Notes under the pieces: generated by a model
Told to the model about the DNA's origin: nothing
Database searches by the model: none
The model's input: only the letters and a program-made list of their open reading frames with translations
Program-made: the position numbers and the translations under genes
Part shown: one piece after another, positions 33,098 to 47,632 of the stretch
Position numbering within the stretch: position 1 is the first letter of the stretch
Layout of the letters: each line of letters starts with the position of its first letter
Assembly (NCBI GenBank): GCA_037389465.1
Contig: JAZARR010000171.1
Coordinates: forward strand, 4,673,001 to 4,737,000
Direction: 5' to 3'
Length of the DNA: 64,000 nucleotides
Source: Baylisascaris procyonis
Lineage: Eukaryota; Nematoda; Chromadorea; Rhabditida; Ascarididae

Positions 33098-34884
33098 AAA
33101 TCTTTTTTTATTATGTCCCTGAGTTTTCTTTTTTCAAGTTGAAATAATTTTAGGGGCATACATGTGAAATGCGAATGTTTTACACTGCATCAATTTTTCA
33201 AAAATTTCCATCATCGATTTTTTTAGTTGAATAGAATTTCGATCATAATTGAGTTCAACGTTAATTCCAGTCGAAGTTTCACGTTTTCAAGTTTCACAAT
33301 TGGCTGTGATTTTAAATATTTTTAACATACATTTCAACACGTTTTCATTCTAATGTTATGAGAGGAATATTTGCGCTTTAATGCTGCCGTTGATTGATTC
33401 ACTATCTCATCTGCCAATTCCTCTCATCAGTGCGCCAATAAATTGCTCCATACTAATATGTTCACTCGCACAAAGCATATAGGTATAAAAGATTTCTCGT
33501 CAGATGGGAAGGTTGGGGGGGGGGTGTGTTTACTCTAGGACCTCAGTCATTTGCACCGATAGAAAAGTGAACTAGTTATCCTGGCGTACAAAAGCTAGCT
33601 TACATCGATCCCGGATAATGATTTCTAGAGATATAATTTGTGATGACGAGGTCATGTAGACATATGTTGGTTGCACCAAATATAGGGTGAGGTTACGACC
33701 AGTGTAATGCGGCCGAAGATGCCAGGTTTGGGGGAAAAGTCATGGATGAGATCCGAACTTCAACTGCCGGAGTTGTAAATAAGGTGGGGCTCAATTCCCT
33801 TCATCCGGTAACCGTAAAACATTTGCCAAAAACTACTCCAACTGTTATTGCAGTTGTCATTTCTTTTCGCGATACAGGGAGGTCTGCAGTTTCGGGCATG
33901 CACCGGTCTCGACAAGAGGCAGATTCCAAATCCGCAAGACCCGAAACTGGAAACCATGCAGGACACTATTTGCACTTCACGTGTATTGCTTTTAAGAAGT
34001 AAGCTGTTGCAAACCTTGATTCACCACTTTTTTATTCTGAGATGGTGCAGCCTTTATAACAAAACAGACTGATGGGCAAGTAAGTGCTCGTTGAAATGTT
34101 GCCTTTACAAACAAGGCAGGCCCGTGGGCAACTAACTACTCGTTGAATGTTGCCTTTACAAACAAAACAAGCCCATGGGCAAGCGCGGTTAAAGCGTTGC
34201 CCTTACAAACAAAGCAGGCCCGTGCGCAGTGCTCGTTGACATGTTGCCCTTACAAACAAAGCAGGCCCGTGCGCAGTGCTCGTTGAAATGTTGCCTTTAC
34301 AAACAAGGCAGGCCCGTGGGCAACTAATTGCTCGTTGAATGTTGCCTTTACAAAGAAAATAGCCCCACGGGCAAGTGCTCGTTGAGCACTTCTTGCCCAT
34401 ATGCCTGTTTTGTTTGCAAAGACTCTCCATTGCAACTGTGTTGCGGTTGCTGTCTCGGCAACATTTCAGATTTTCTTATTTCTTTTCATCGGTTATGTTC
34501 ACGAAGGATTTAACCATTAATGTTAAGTAGAGGTGTCGTTTTCCTCGTTTCTTGTTATATACCATTTAACTTTATATCGTTCCCATACAGTTACTACATT
34601 CCGACGTAGTTTCGTAACTCACTAGATCTGTTGACTCGATTGCACGGTTTTGTTGTTACGCTAGACGTTGGCAGCCTTTCCCTACCATACGTTGCCATAC
34701 CGCTGCATATTTTTTCATCATTTAGAATTGTCGATGCCATGTTCCTTTAGCTTTTTCGTTAACTTATATAAATGATATGTAATACATAGTAATGCTGATA
34801 AAACTGTTGATTAAACATAAAATATTATTGAATAATGTTGCAACTATGAAATAAAATTCTTTAATACCTAATAACCAATGGTGG
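33098..34884 (+). repeat. Array unit 11 (short)
   Basis: Length 1787, short-type markers, G-run 10. Confidence 0.9.
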
Positions 34885-36720
34885 AAATCTTTTTTTATTA
34901 TGTCCCTGAGTTTTCTTTTTTCAAGTTGAAATAATTTTAGGGGCATACATGTGAAATGCGAATGTTTTACACTGCATCAATTTTTCAAAAATTTCCATCA
35001 TCGATTTTTTTAGTTGAATAGAATTTCGATCATAATTGAGTTCAACGTTAATTCCAGTCGAAGTTTCACGTTTTCAAGTTTCACAATTGGCTGTGATTTT
35101 AAATATTTTTAACATACATTTCAACACGTTTTCATTCTAATGTTATGAGAGGAATATTTGCGCTTTAATGCTGCCGTTGATTGATTCACTATCTCATCTG
35201 CCAATTCCTCTCATCAGTGCGCCAATAAATTGCTCCATACTAATATGTTCACTCGCACAAAGCATATAGGTATAAAAGATTTCTCGTCAGATGGGAAGGT
35301 TGGGGGGGGGTGTGTTTACTCTAGGACCTCAGTCATTTGCACCGATAGAAAAGTGAACTAGTTATCCTGGCGTACAAAAGCTAGCTTACATCGATCCCGG
35401 ATAATGATTTCTAGAGATATAATTTGTGATGACGAGGTCATGTAGACATATGTTGGTTGCACCAAATATAGGGTGAGGTTACGACCAGTGTAATGCGGCC
35501 GAAGATGCCAGGTTTGGGGGAAAAGTCATGGATGAGATCCGAACTTCAACTGCCGGAGTTGTAAATAAGGTGGGGCTCAATTCCCCTCATCCGGTAACCG
35601 TAAAACATTTGCCAAAAACTACTCCAACTGTTATTGCAGTTGTCATTTCTTTTCGCGATACAGGGAAGTCTGCAGTTTCGGGCATGCACCGGTCTCGACA
35701 AGAGGCAGATTCCAAATCCGCAAGACCCGAAACTGGAAACCATGCAGGACACTATTTGCACTTCACGTGTATTGCTTTTAAGAAGTAAGCTGTTGCAAAC
35801 CTTGATTCACCACTTTTTTATTCTGAGATGGTGCAGCCTTTATAACAAAACAGACTGATGGGCAAGTAAGTGCTCGTTGAAATGTTGCCTTTACAAACAA
35901 GGCAGGCCCGTGGGCAACTAACTACTCGTTGAATGTTGCCTTTACAAACAAGGCAGGCCCGTGGGCAACTAATACTCGTTGAATGTTGCCTTTACAAACA
36001 AAACAAGCCCATGGGCAAGCGCGGTTAAAGCGTTGCCCTTACAAACAAAGCAGGCCCGTGGGCAGTGCTCGTTGACATGTTGCCCTTACAAACAAAGCAG
36101 GCCCGTGCGCAGTGCTCGTTGAAATGTTGCCTTTACAAACAAGGCAGGCCCGTGGGCAACTAACTGCTCGTTGAATGTTGCCTTTACAAAGAAAATAGCC
36201 CCACGGGCAAGTGCTCGTTGAGCACTTCTTGCCCATATGCCTGTTTTGTTTGCAAAGACTCTCCATTGCAACTGTGTTGCGGTTGCTGTCTCGGCAACAT
36301 TTCAGATTTTCTTATTTCTTTTCATCGGTTATGTTCACGAAGGATTTAACCATTAATGTTAAGTAGAGGTGTCGTTTTCCTCGTTTCTTGTTATATACCA
36401 TTTAACTTTATATCGTTCCCATACAGTTACTACATTCCGACGTAGTTTCGTAACTCACTAGATCTGTTGACTCGATTGCACGGTTTTATTGTTACGCTAG
36501 ACGTTGGCAGCCTTTCCCTACCATACGTTGCCATACCGCTGCATATTTTTTCATCATTTAGAATTGTCGATGCCATGTTCCTTTAGCTTTTTCGTTAACT
36601 TATATAAATGATATGTAATACATAGTAATGCTGATAAAACTGTTGATTAAACATAAAATATTATTGAATAATGTTGCAACTATGAAATAAAATTCTTTAA
36701 TACCTAATAACCAATGGTGG
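34885..36720 (+). repeat. Array unit 12 (long)
   Basis: Length 1836, long-type markers and LNSPHP, with the DTGKSAV variant otherwise seen only in unit 3. G-run 9. Confidence 0.9.
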
Positions 36721-38557
36721 AAATCTTTTTTTATTATGTCCCTGAGTTTTCTTTTTTCAAGTTGAAATAATTTTAGGGGCATACATGTGAAATGCGAATG
36801 TTTTACACTGCATCAATTTTTCAAAAATTTCCATCATCGATTTTTTTAGTTGAATAGAATTTCGATCATAATTGAGTTCAACGTTAATTCCAGTCGAAGT
36901 TTCACGTTTTCAAGTTTCACAATTGGCTGTGATTTTAAATATTTTTAACATACATTTCAACACGTTTTCATTCTAATGTTATGAGAGGAATATTTGCGCT
37001 TTAATGCTGCCGTTGATTGATTCACTATCTCATCTGCCAATTCCTCTCATCAGTGCGCCAATAAATTGCTCCATACTAATATGTTCACTCGCACAAAGCA
37101 TATAGGTATAAAAGATTTCTCGTCAGATGGGAAGGTTGGGGGGGGGGGGTGTTTACTCTAGGACCTCAGTCATTTGCACCGATAGAAAAGTGAACTAGTT
37201 ATCCTGGCGTACAAAAGCTAGCTTACATCGATCCCGGATAATGATTTCTAGAGATATAATTTGTGATGACGAGGTCATGTAGACATATGTTGGTTGCACC
37301 AAATATAGGGTGAGGTTACGACCAGTGTAATGCGGCCGAAGATGCCAGGTTTGGGGGAAAAGTCATGGATGAGATCCGAACTTCAACTGCCGGAGTTGTA
37401 AATAAGGTGGGGCTCAATTCCCTTCATCCGGTAACCGTAAAACATTTGCCAAAAACTACTCCAACTGTTATTGCAGTTGTCATTTCTTTTCGCGATACAG
37501 GGAGGTCTGCAGTTTCGGGCATGCACCGGTCTCGACAAGAGGCAGATTCCAAATCCGCAAGACCCGAAACTGGAAACCATGCAGGACACTATTTGCACTT
37601 CACGTGTATTGCTTTTAAGAAGTAAGCTGTTGCAAACCTTGATTCACCACTTTTTTATTCTGAGATGGTGCAGCCTTTATAACAAAACAGACTGATGGGC
37701 AAGTAAGTGCTCGTTGAAATGTTGCCTTTACAAACAAGGCAGGCCCGTGGGCAACTAACTACTCGTTGAATGTTGCCTTTACAAACAAAACAAGCCCGTG
37801 GGCAACTAATACTCGTTGAATGTTGCCTTTACAAACAAAACAAGCCCATGGGCAAGCGCGGTTAAAGCGTTGCCCTTACAAACAAAGCAGGCCCGTGGGC
37901 AGTGCTCGTTGACATGTTGCCCTTACAAACAAAGCAGGCCCGTGCGCAGTGCTCGTTGAAATGTTGCCTTTACAAACAAGGCAGGCCCGTGGGCAACTAA
38001 TTGCTCGTTGAATGTTGCCTTTACAAAGAAAATAGCCCCACGGGCAAGTGCTCGTTGAGCACTTCTTGCCCATATGCCTGTTTTGTTTGCAAAGACTCTC
38101 CATTGCAACTGTGTTGCGGTTGCTGTCTCGGCAACATTTCAGATTTTCTTATTTCTTTTCATCGGTTATGTTCACGAAGGATTTAACCATTAATGTTAAG
38201 TAGAGGTGTCGTTTTCCTCGTTTCTTGTTATATACCATTTAACTTTATATCGTTCCCATACAGTTACTACATTCCGACGTAGTTTCGTAACTCACTAGAT
38301 CTGTTGACTCGATTGCACGGTTTTGTTGTTACGCTAGACGTTGGCAGCCTTTCCCTACCATACGTTGCCATACCGCTGCATATTTTTTCATCATTTAGAA
38401 TTGTCGATGCCATGTTCCTTTAGCTTTTTCGTTAACTTATATAAATGATATGTAATACATAGTAATGCTGATAAAACTGTTGATTAAACATAAAATATTA
38501 TTGAATAATGTTGCAACTATGAAATAAAATTCTTTAATACCTAATAACCAATGGTGG
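36721..38557 (+). repeat. Array unit 13 (long, mosaic)
   Basis: Length 1837. It has long-type minisatellite number and GTGGGCAGTG, but short-type LNSLHP on the left and short-type ACTAATTGCTCG and TTTTGTTGTTACG on the right. A monomer combines AAACAAGCC with CGTGGGCAACTAA, unseen elsewhere. G-run 12. Confidence 0.9.
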
Positions 38558-40344
38558 AAATCTTTTTTTATTATGTCCCTGAGTTTTCTTTTTTCAAGTT
38601 GAAATAATTTTAGGGGCATACATGTGAAATGCGAATGTTTTACACTGCATCAATTTTTCAAAAATTTCCATCATCGATTTTTTTAGTTGAATAGAATTTC
38701 GATCATAATTGAGTTCAACGTTAATTCCAGTCGAAGTTTCACGTTTTCAAGTTTCACAATTGGCTGTGATTTTAAATATTTTTAACATACATTTCAACAC
38801 GTTTTCATTCTAATGTTATGAGAGGAATATTTGCGCTTTAATGCTGCCGTTGATTGATTCACTATCTCATCTGCCAATTCCTCTCATCAGTGCGCCAATA
38901 AATTGCTCCATACTAATATGTTCACTCGCACAAAGCATATAGGTATAAAAGATTTCTCGTCAGATGGGAAGGTTGGGGGGGGGGTGTGTTTACTCTAGGA
39001 CCTCAGTCATTTGCACCGATAGAAAAGTGAACTAGTTATCCTGGCGTACAAAAGCTAGCTTACATCGATCCCGGATAATGATTTCTAGAGATATAATTTG
39101 TGATGACGAGGTCATGTAGACATATGTTGGTTGCACCAAATATAGGGTGAGGTTACGACCAGTGTAATGCGGCCGAAGATGCCAGGTTTGGGGGAAAAGT
39201 CATGGATGAGATCCGAACTTCAACTGCCGGAGTTGTAAATAAGGTGGGGCTCAATTCCCTTCATCCGGTAACCGTAAAACATTTGCCAAAAACTACTCCA
39301 ACTGTTATTGCAGTTGTCATTTCTTTTCGCGATACAGGGAGGTCTGCAGTTTCGGGCATGCACCGGTCTCGACAAGAGGCAGATTCCAAATCCGCAAGAC
39401 CCGAAACTGGAAACCATGCAGGACACTATTTGCACTTCACGTGTATTGCTTTTAAGAAGTAAGCTGTTGCAAACCTTGATTCACCACTTTTTTATTCTGA
39501 GATGGTGCAGCCTTTATAACAAAACAGACTGATGGGCAAGTAAGTGCTCGTTGAAATGTTGCCTTTACAAACAAGGCAGGCCCGTGGGCAACTAACTACT
39601 CGTTGAATGTTGCCTTTACAAACAAAACAAGCCCATGGGCAAGCGCGGTTAAAGCGTTGCCCTTACAAACAAAGCAGGCCCGTGCGCAGTGCTCGTTGAC
39701 ATGTTGCCCTTACAAACAAAGCAGGCCCGTGCGCAGTGCTCGTTGAAATGTTGCCTTTACAAACAAGGCAGGCCCGTGGGCAACTAATTGCTCGTTGAAT
39801 GTTGCCTTTACAAAGAAAATAGCCCCACGGGCAAGTGCTCGTTGAGCACTTCTTGCCCATATGCCTGTTTTGTTTGCAAAGACTCTCCATTGCAACTGTG
39901 TTGCGGTTGCTGTCTCGGCAACATTTCAGATTTTCTTATTTCTTTTCATCGGTTATGTTCACGAAGGATTTAACCATTAATGTTAAGTAGAGGTGTCGTT
40001 TTCCTCGTTTCTTGTTATATACCATTTAACTTTATATCGTTCCCATACAGTTACTACATTCCGACGTAGTTTCGTAACTCACTAGATCTGTTGACTCGAT
40101 TGCACGGTTTTGTTGTTACGCTAGACGTTGGCAGCCTTTCCCTACCATACGTTGCCATACCGCTGCATATTTTTTCATCATTTAGAATTGTCGATGCCAT
40201 GTTCCTTTAGCTTTTTCGTTAACTTATATAAATGATATGTAATACATAGTAATGCTGATAAAACTGTTGATTAAACATAAAATATTATTGAATAATGTTG
40301 CAACTATGAAATAAAATTCTTTAATACCTAATAACCAATGGTGG
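38558..40344 (+). repeat. Array unit 14 (short)
   Basis: Length 1787, short-type markers, G-run 10. Confidence 0.9.
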
Positions 40345-42178
40345 AAATCTTTTTTTATTATGTCCCTGAGTTTTCTTTTTTCAAGTTGAAATAATTTTAG
40401 GGGCATACATGTGAAATGCGAATGTTTTACACTGCATCAATTTTTCAAAAATTTCCATCATCGATTTTTTTAGTTGAATAGAATTTCGATCATAATTGAG
40501 TTCAACGTTAATTCCAGTCGAAGTTTCACGTTTTCAAGTTTCACAATTGGCTGTGATTTTAAATATTTTTAACATACATTTCAACACGTTTTCATTCTAA
40601 TGTTATGAGAGGAATATTTGCGCTTTAATGCTGCCGTTGATTGATTCACTATCTCATCTGCCAATTCCTCTCATCAGTGCGCCAATAAATTGCTCCATAC
40701 TAATATGTTCACTCGCACAAAGCATATAGGTATAAAAGATTTCTCGTCAGATGGGAAGGTTGGGGGGGTGTGTTTACTCTAGGACCTCAGTCATTTGCAC
40801 CGATAGAAAAGTGAACTAGTTATCCTCGCGTACAAAAGCTAGCTTACATCGATCCCGGATAATGATTTCTAGAGATATAATTTGTGATGACGAGGTCATG
40901 TAGACATATGTTGGTTGCACCAAATATAGGGTGAGGTTACGACCAGTGTAATGCGGCCGAAGATGCCAGGTTTGGGGGAAAAGTCATGGATGAGATCCGA
41001 ACTTCAACTGCCGGAGTTGTAAATAAGGTGGGGCTCAATTCCCCTCATCCGGTAACCGTAAAACATTTGCCAAAAACTACTCCAACTGTTATTGCAGTTG
41101 TCATTTCTTTTCGCGATACAGGGAGGTCTGCAGTTTCGGGCATGCACCGGTCTCGACAAGAGGCAGATTCCAAATCCGCAAGACCCGAAACTGGAAACCA
41201 TGCAGGACACTATTTGCACTTCACGTGTATTGCTTTTAAGAAGTAAGCTGTTGCAAACCTTGATTCACCACTTTTTTATTCTGAGATGGTGCAGCCTTTA
41301 TAACAAAACAGACTGATGGGCAAGTAAGTGCTCGTTGAAATGTTGCCTTTACAAACAAGGCAGGCCCGTGGGCAACTAACTACTCGTTGAATGTTGCCTT
41401 TACAAACAAGGCAGGCCCGTGGGCAACTAATACTCGTTGAATGTTGCCTTTACAAACAAAACAAGCCCATGGGCAAGCGCGGTTAAAGCGTTGCCCTTAC
41501 AAACAAAGCAGGCCCGTGGGCAGTGCTCGTTGACATGTTGCCCTTACAAACAAAGCAGGCCCGTGCGCAGTGCTCGTTGAAATGTTGCCTTTACAAACAA
41601 GGCAGGCCCGTGGGCAACTAACTGCTCGTTGAATGTTGCCTTTACAAAGAAAATAGCCCCACGGGCAAGTGCTCGTTGAGCACTTCTTGCCCATATGCCT
41701 GTTTTGTTTGCAAAGACTCTCCATTGCAACTGTGTTGCGGTTGCTGTCTCGGCAACATTTCAGATTTTCTTATTTCTTTTCATCGGTTATGTTCACGAAG
41801 GATTTAACCATTAATGTTAAGTAGAGGTGTCGTTTTCCTCGTTTCTTGTTATATACCATTTAACTTTATATCGTTCCCATACAGTTACTACATTCCGACG
41901 TAGTTTCGTAACTCACTAGATCTGTTGACTCGATTGCACGGTTTTATTGTTACGCTAGACGTTGGCAGCCTTTCCCTACCATACGTTGCCATACCGCTGC
42001 ATATTTTTTCATCATTTAGAATTGTCGATGCCATGTTCCTTTAGCTTTTTCGTTAACTTATATAAATGATATGTAATACATAGTAATGCTGATAAAACTG
42101 TTGATTAAACATAAAATATTATTGAATAATGTTGCAACTATGAAATAAAATTCTTTAATACCTAATAACCAATGGTGG
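40345..42178 (+). repeat. Array unit 15 (long)
   Basis: Length 1834, long-type markers, LNSPHP, G-run 7. Private change TATCCTCGCGTAC where other units have TATCCTGGCGTAC. Confidence 0.9.
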
Positions 42179-43963
42179 AAATCTTTTTTTATTATGTCCC
42201 TGAGTTTTCTTTTTTCAAGTTGAAATAATTTTAGGGGCATACATGTGAAATGCGAATGTTTTACACTGCATCAATTTTTCAAAAATTTCCATCATCGATT
42301 TTTTTAGTTGAATAGAATTTCGATCATAATTGAGTTCAACGTTAATTCCAGTCGAAGTTTCACGTTTTCAAGTTTCACAATTGGCTGTGATTTTAAATAT
42401 TTTTAACATACATTTCAACACGTTTTCATTCTAATGTTATGAGAGGAATATTTGCGCTTTAATGCTGCCGTTGATTGATTCACTATCTCATCTGCCAATT
42501 CCTCTCATCAGTGCGCCAATAAATTGCTCCATACTAATATGTTCACTCGCACAAAGCATATAGGTATAAAAGATTTCTCGTCAGATGGGAAGGTTGGGGG
42601 GGGTGTGTTTACTCTAGGACCTCAGTCATTTGCACCGATAGAAAAGTGAACTAGTTATCCTGGCGTACAAAAGCTAGCTTACATCGATCCCGGATAATGA
42701 TTTCTAGAGATATAATTTGTGATGACGAGGTCATGTAGACATATGTTGGTTGCACCAAATATAGGGTGAGGTTACGACCAGTGTAATGCGGCCGAAGATG
42801 CCAGGTTTGGGGGAAAAGTCATGGATGAGATCCGAACTTCAACTGCCGGAGTTGTAAATAAGGTGGGGCTCAATTCCCTTCATCCGGTAACCGTAAAACA
42901 TTTGCCAAAAACTACTCCAACTGTTATTGCAGTTGTCATTTCTTTTCGCGATACAGGGAGGTCTGCAGTTTCGGGCATGCACCGGTCTCGACAAGAGGCA
43001 GATTCCAAATCCGCAAGACCCGAAACTGGAAACCATGCAGGACACTATTTGCACTTCACGTGTATTGCTTTTAAGAAGTAAGCTGTTGCAAACCTTGATT
43101 CACCACTTTTTTATTCTGAGATGGTGCAGCCTTTATAACAAAACAGACTGATGGGCAAGTAAGTGCTCGTTGAAATGTTGCCTTTACAAACAAGGCAGGC
43201 CCGTGGGCAACTAACTACTCGTTGAATGTTGCCTTTACAAACAAAACAAGCCCATGGGCAAGCGCGGTTAAAGCGTTGCCCTTACAAACAAAGCAGGCCC
43301 GTGCGCAGTGCTCGTTGACATGTTGCCCTTACAAACAAAGCAGGCCCGTGCGCAGTGCTCGTTGAAATGTTGCCTTTACAAACAAGGCAGGCCCGTGGGC
43401 AACTAATTGCTCGTTGAATGTTGCCTTTACAAAGAAAATAGCCCCACGGGCAAGTGCTCGTTGAGCACTTCTTGCCCATATGCCTGTTTTGTTTGCAAAG
43501 ACTCTCCATTGCAACTGTGTTGCGGTTGCTGTCTCGGCAACATTTCAGATTTTCTTATTTCTTTTCATCGGTTATGTTCACGAAGGATTTAACCATTAAT
43601 GTTAAGTAGAGGTGTCGTTTTCCTCGTTTCTTGTTATATACCATTTAACTTTATATCGTTCCCATACAGTTACTACATTCCGACGTAGTTTCGTAACTCA
43701 CTAGATCTGTTGACTCGATTGCACGGTTTTGTTGTTACGCTAGACGTTGGCAGCCTTTCCCTACCATACGTTGCCATACCGCTGCATATTTTTTCATCAT
43801 TTAGAATTGTCGATGCCATGTTCCTTTAGCTTTTTCGTTAACTTATATAAATGATATGTAATACATAGTAATGCTGATAAAACTGTTGATTAAACATAAA
43901 ATATTATTGAATAATGTTGCAACTATGAAATAAAATTCTTTAATACCTAATAACCAATGGTGG
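42179..43963 (+). repeat. Array unit 16 (short)
   Basis: Length 1785, short-type markers, G-run 8. Confidence 0.9.
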
Positions 43964-45797
43964 AAATCTTTTTTTATTATGTCCCTGAGTTTTCTTTTTC
44001 AAGTTGAAATAATTTTAGGGGCATACATGTGAAATGCGAATGTTTTACACTGCATCAATTTTTCAAAAATTTCCATCATCGATTTTTTTAGTTGAATAGA
44101 ATTTCGATCATAATTGAGTTCAACGTTAATTCCAGTCGAAGTTTCACGTTTTCAAGTTTCACAATTGGCTGTGATTTTAAATATTTTTAACATACATTTC
44201 AACACGTTTTCATTCTAATGTTATGAGAGGAATATTTGCGCTTTAATGCTGCCGTTGATTGATTCACTATCTCATCTGCCAATTCCTCTCATCAGTGCGC
44301 CAATAAATTGCTCCATACTAATATGTTCACTCGCACAAAGCATATAGGTATAAAAGATTTCTCGTCAGATGGGAAGGTTGGGGGGGGTGTGTTTACTCTA
44401 GGACCTCAGTCATTTGCACCGATAGAAAAGTGAACTAGTTATCCTGGCGTACAAAAGCTAGCTTACATCGATCCCGGATAATGATTTCTAGAGATATAAT
44501 TTGTGATGACGAGGTCATGTAGACATATGTTGGTTGCACCAAATATAGGGTGAGGTTACGACCAGTGTAATGCGGCCGAAGATGCCAGGTTTGGGGGAAA
44601 AGTCATGGATGAGATCCGAACTTCAACTGCCGGAGTTGTAAATAAGGTGGGGCTCAATTCCCCTCATCCGGTAACCGTAAAACATTTGCCAAAAACTACT
44701 CCAACTGTTATTGCAGTTGTCATTTCTTTTCGCGATACAGGGAGGTCTGCAGTTTCGGGCATGCACCGGTCTCGACAAGAGGCAGATTCCAAATCCGCAA
44801 GACCCGAAACTGGAAACCATGCAGGACACTATTTGCACTTCACGTGTATTGCTTTTAAGAAGTAAGCTGTTGCAAACCTTGATTCACCACTTTTTTATTC
44901 TGAGATGGTGCAGCCTTTATAACAAAACAGACTGATGGGCAAGTAAGTGCTCGTTGAAATGTTGCCTTTACAAACAAGGCAGGCCCGTGGGCAACTAACT
45001 ACTCGTTGAATGTTGCCTTTACAAACAAGGCAGGCCCGTGGGCAACTAATACTCGTTGAATGTTGCCTTTACAAACAAAACAAGCCCATGGGCAAGCGCG
45101 GTTAAAGCGTTGCCCTTACAAACAAAGCAGGCCCGTGGGCAGTGCTCGTTGACATGTTGCCCTTACAAACAAAGCAGGCCCGTGCGCAGTGCTCGTTGAA
45201 ATGTTGCCTTTACAAACAAGGCAGGCCCGTGGGCAACTAACTGCTCGTTGAATGTTGCCTTTACAAAGAAAATAGCCCCACGGGCAAGTGCTCGTTGAGC
45301 ACTTCTTGCCCATATGCCTGTTTTGTTTGCAAAGACTCTCCATTGCAACTGTGTTGCGGTTGCTGTCTCGGCAACATTTCAGATTTTCTTATTTCTTTTC
45401 ATCGGTTATGTTCACGAAGGATTTAACCATTAATGTTAAGTAGAGGTGTCGTTTTCCTCGTTTCTTGTTATATACCATTTAACTTTATATCGTTCCCATA
45501 CAGTTACTACATTCCGACGTAGTTTCGTAACTCACTAGATCTGTTGACTCGATTGCACGGTTTTATTGTTACGCTAGACGTTGGCAGCCTTTCCCTACCA
45601 TACGTTGCCATACCGCTGCATATTTTTTCATCATTTAGAATTGTCGATGCCATGTTCCTTTAGCTTTTTCGTTAACTTATATAAATGATATGTAATACAT
45701 AGTAATGCTGATAAAACTGTTGATTAAACATAAAATATTATTGAATAATGTTGCAACTATGAAATAAAATTCTTTAATACCTAATAACCAATGGTGG
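43964..45797 (+). repeat. Array unit 17 (long)
   Basis: Length 1834, long-type markers, LNSPHP, G-run 8. Its left part shares a one-T deletion in the CTTTTTTCAAGTTG tract with unit 6. Confidence 0.9.
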
Positions 45798-47632
45798 AAA
45801 TCTTTTTTTATTATGTCCCTGAGTTTTCTTTTTTCAAGTTGAAATAATTTTAGGGGCATACATGTGAAATGCGAATGTTTTACACTGCATCAATTTTTCA
45901 AAAATTTCCATCATCGATTTTTTTAGTTGAATAGAATTTCGATCATAATTGAGTTCAACGTTAATTCCAGTCGAAGTTTCACGTTTTCAAGTTTCACAAT
46001 TGGCTGTGATTTTAAATATTTTTAACATACATTTCAACACGTTTTCATTCTAATGTTATGAGAGGAATATTTGCGCTTTAATGCTGCCGTTGATTGATTC
46101 ACTATCTCATCTGCCAATTCCTCTCATCAGTGCGCCAATAAATTGCTCCATACTAATATGTTCACTCGCACAAAGCATATAGGTATAAAAGATTTCTCGT
46201 CAGATGGGAAGGTTGGGGGGGGTGTGTTTACTCTAGGACCTCAGTCATTTGCACCGATAGAAAAGTGAACTAGTTATCCTGGCGTACAAAAGCTAGCTTA
46301 CATCGATCCCGGATAATGATTTCTAGAGATATAATTTGTGATGACGAGGTCATGTAGACATATGTTGGTTGCACCAAATATAGGGTGAGGTTACGACCAG
46401 TGTAATGCGGCCGAAGATGCCAGGTTTGGGGGAAAAGTCATGGATGAGATCCGAACTTCAACTGCCGGAGTTGTAAATAAGGTGGGGCTCAATTCCCCTC
46501 ATCCGGTAACCGTAAAACATTTGCCAAAAACTACTCCAACTGTTATTGCAGTTGTCATTTCTTTTCGCGATACAGGGAGGTCTGCAGTTTCGGGCATGCA
46601 CCGGTCTCGACAAGAGGCAGATTCCAAATCCGCAAGACCCGAAACTGGAAACCATGCAGGACACTATTTGCACTTCACGTGTATTGCTTTTAAGAAGTAA
46701 GCTGTTGCAAACCTTGATTCACCACTTTTTTATTCTGAGATGGTGCAGCCTTTATAACAAAACAGACTGATGGGCAAGTAAGTGCTCGTTGAAATGTTGC
46801 CTTTACAAACAAGGCAGGCCCGTGGGCAACTAACTACTCGTTGAATGTTGCCTTTACAAACAAGGCAGGCCCGTGGGCAACTAATACTCGTTGAATGTTG
46901 CCTTTACAAACAAAACAAGCCCATGGGCAAGCGCGGTTAAAGCGTTGCCCTTACAAACAAAGCAGGCCCGTGGGCAGTGCTCGTTGACATGTTGCCCTTA
47001 CAAACAAAGCAGGCCCGTGCGCAGTGCTCGTTGAAATGTTGCCTTTACAAACAAGGCAGGCCCGTGGGCAACTAACTGCTCGTTGAATGTTGCCTTTACA
47101 AAGAAAATAGCCCCACGGGCAAGTGCTCGTTGAGCACTTCTTGCCCATATGCCTGTTTTGTTTGCAAAGACTCTCCATTGCAACTGTGTTGCGGTTGCTG
47201 TCTCGGCAACATTTCAGATTTTCTTATTTCTTTTCATCGGTTATGTTCACGAAGGATTTAACCATTAATGTTAAGTAGAGGTGTCGTTTTCCTCGTTTCT
47301 TGTTATATACCATTTAACTTTATATCGTTCCCATACAGTTACTACATTCCGACGTAGTTTCGTAACTCACTAGATCTGTTGACTCGATTGCACGGTTTTA
47401 TTGTTACGCTAGACGTTGGCAGCCTTTCCCTACCATACGTTGCCATACCGCTGCATATTTTTTCATCATTTAGAATTGTCGATGCCATGTTCCTTTAGCT
47501 TTTTCGTTAACTTATATAAATGATATGTAATACATAGTAATGCTGATAAAACTGTTGATTAAACATAAAATATTATTGAATAATGTTGCAACTATGAAAT
47601 AAAATTCTTTAATACCTAATAACCAATGGTGG
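45798..47632 (+). repeat. Array unit 18 (long)
   Basis: Length 1835, long-type markers, LNSPHP, G-run 8. This is the only place where two standard long units are adjacent. Confidence 0.9.
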
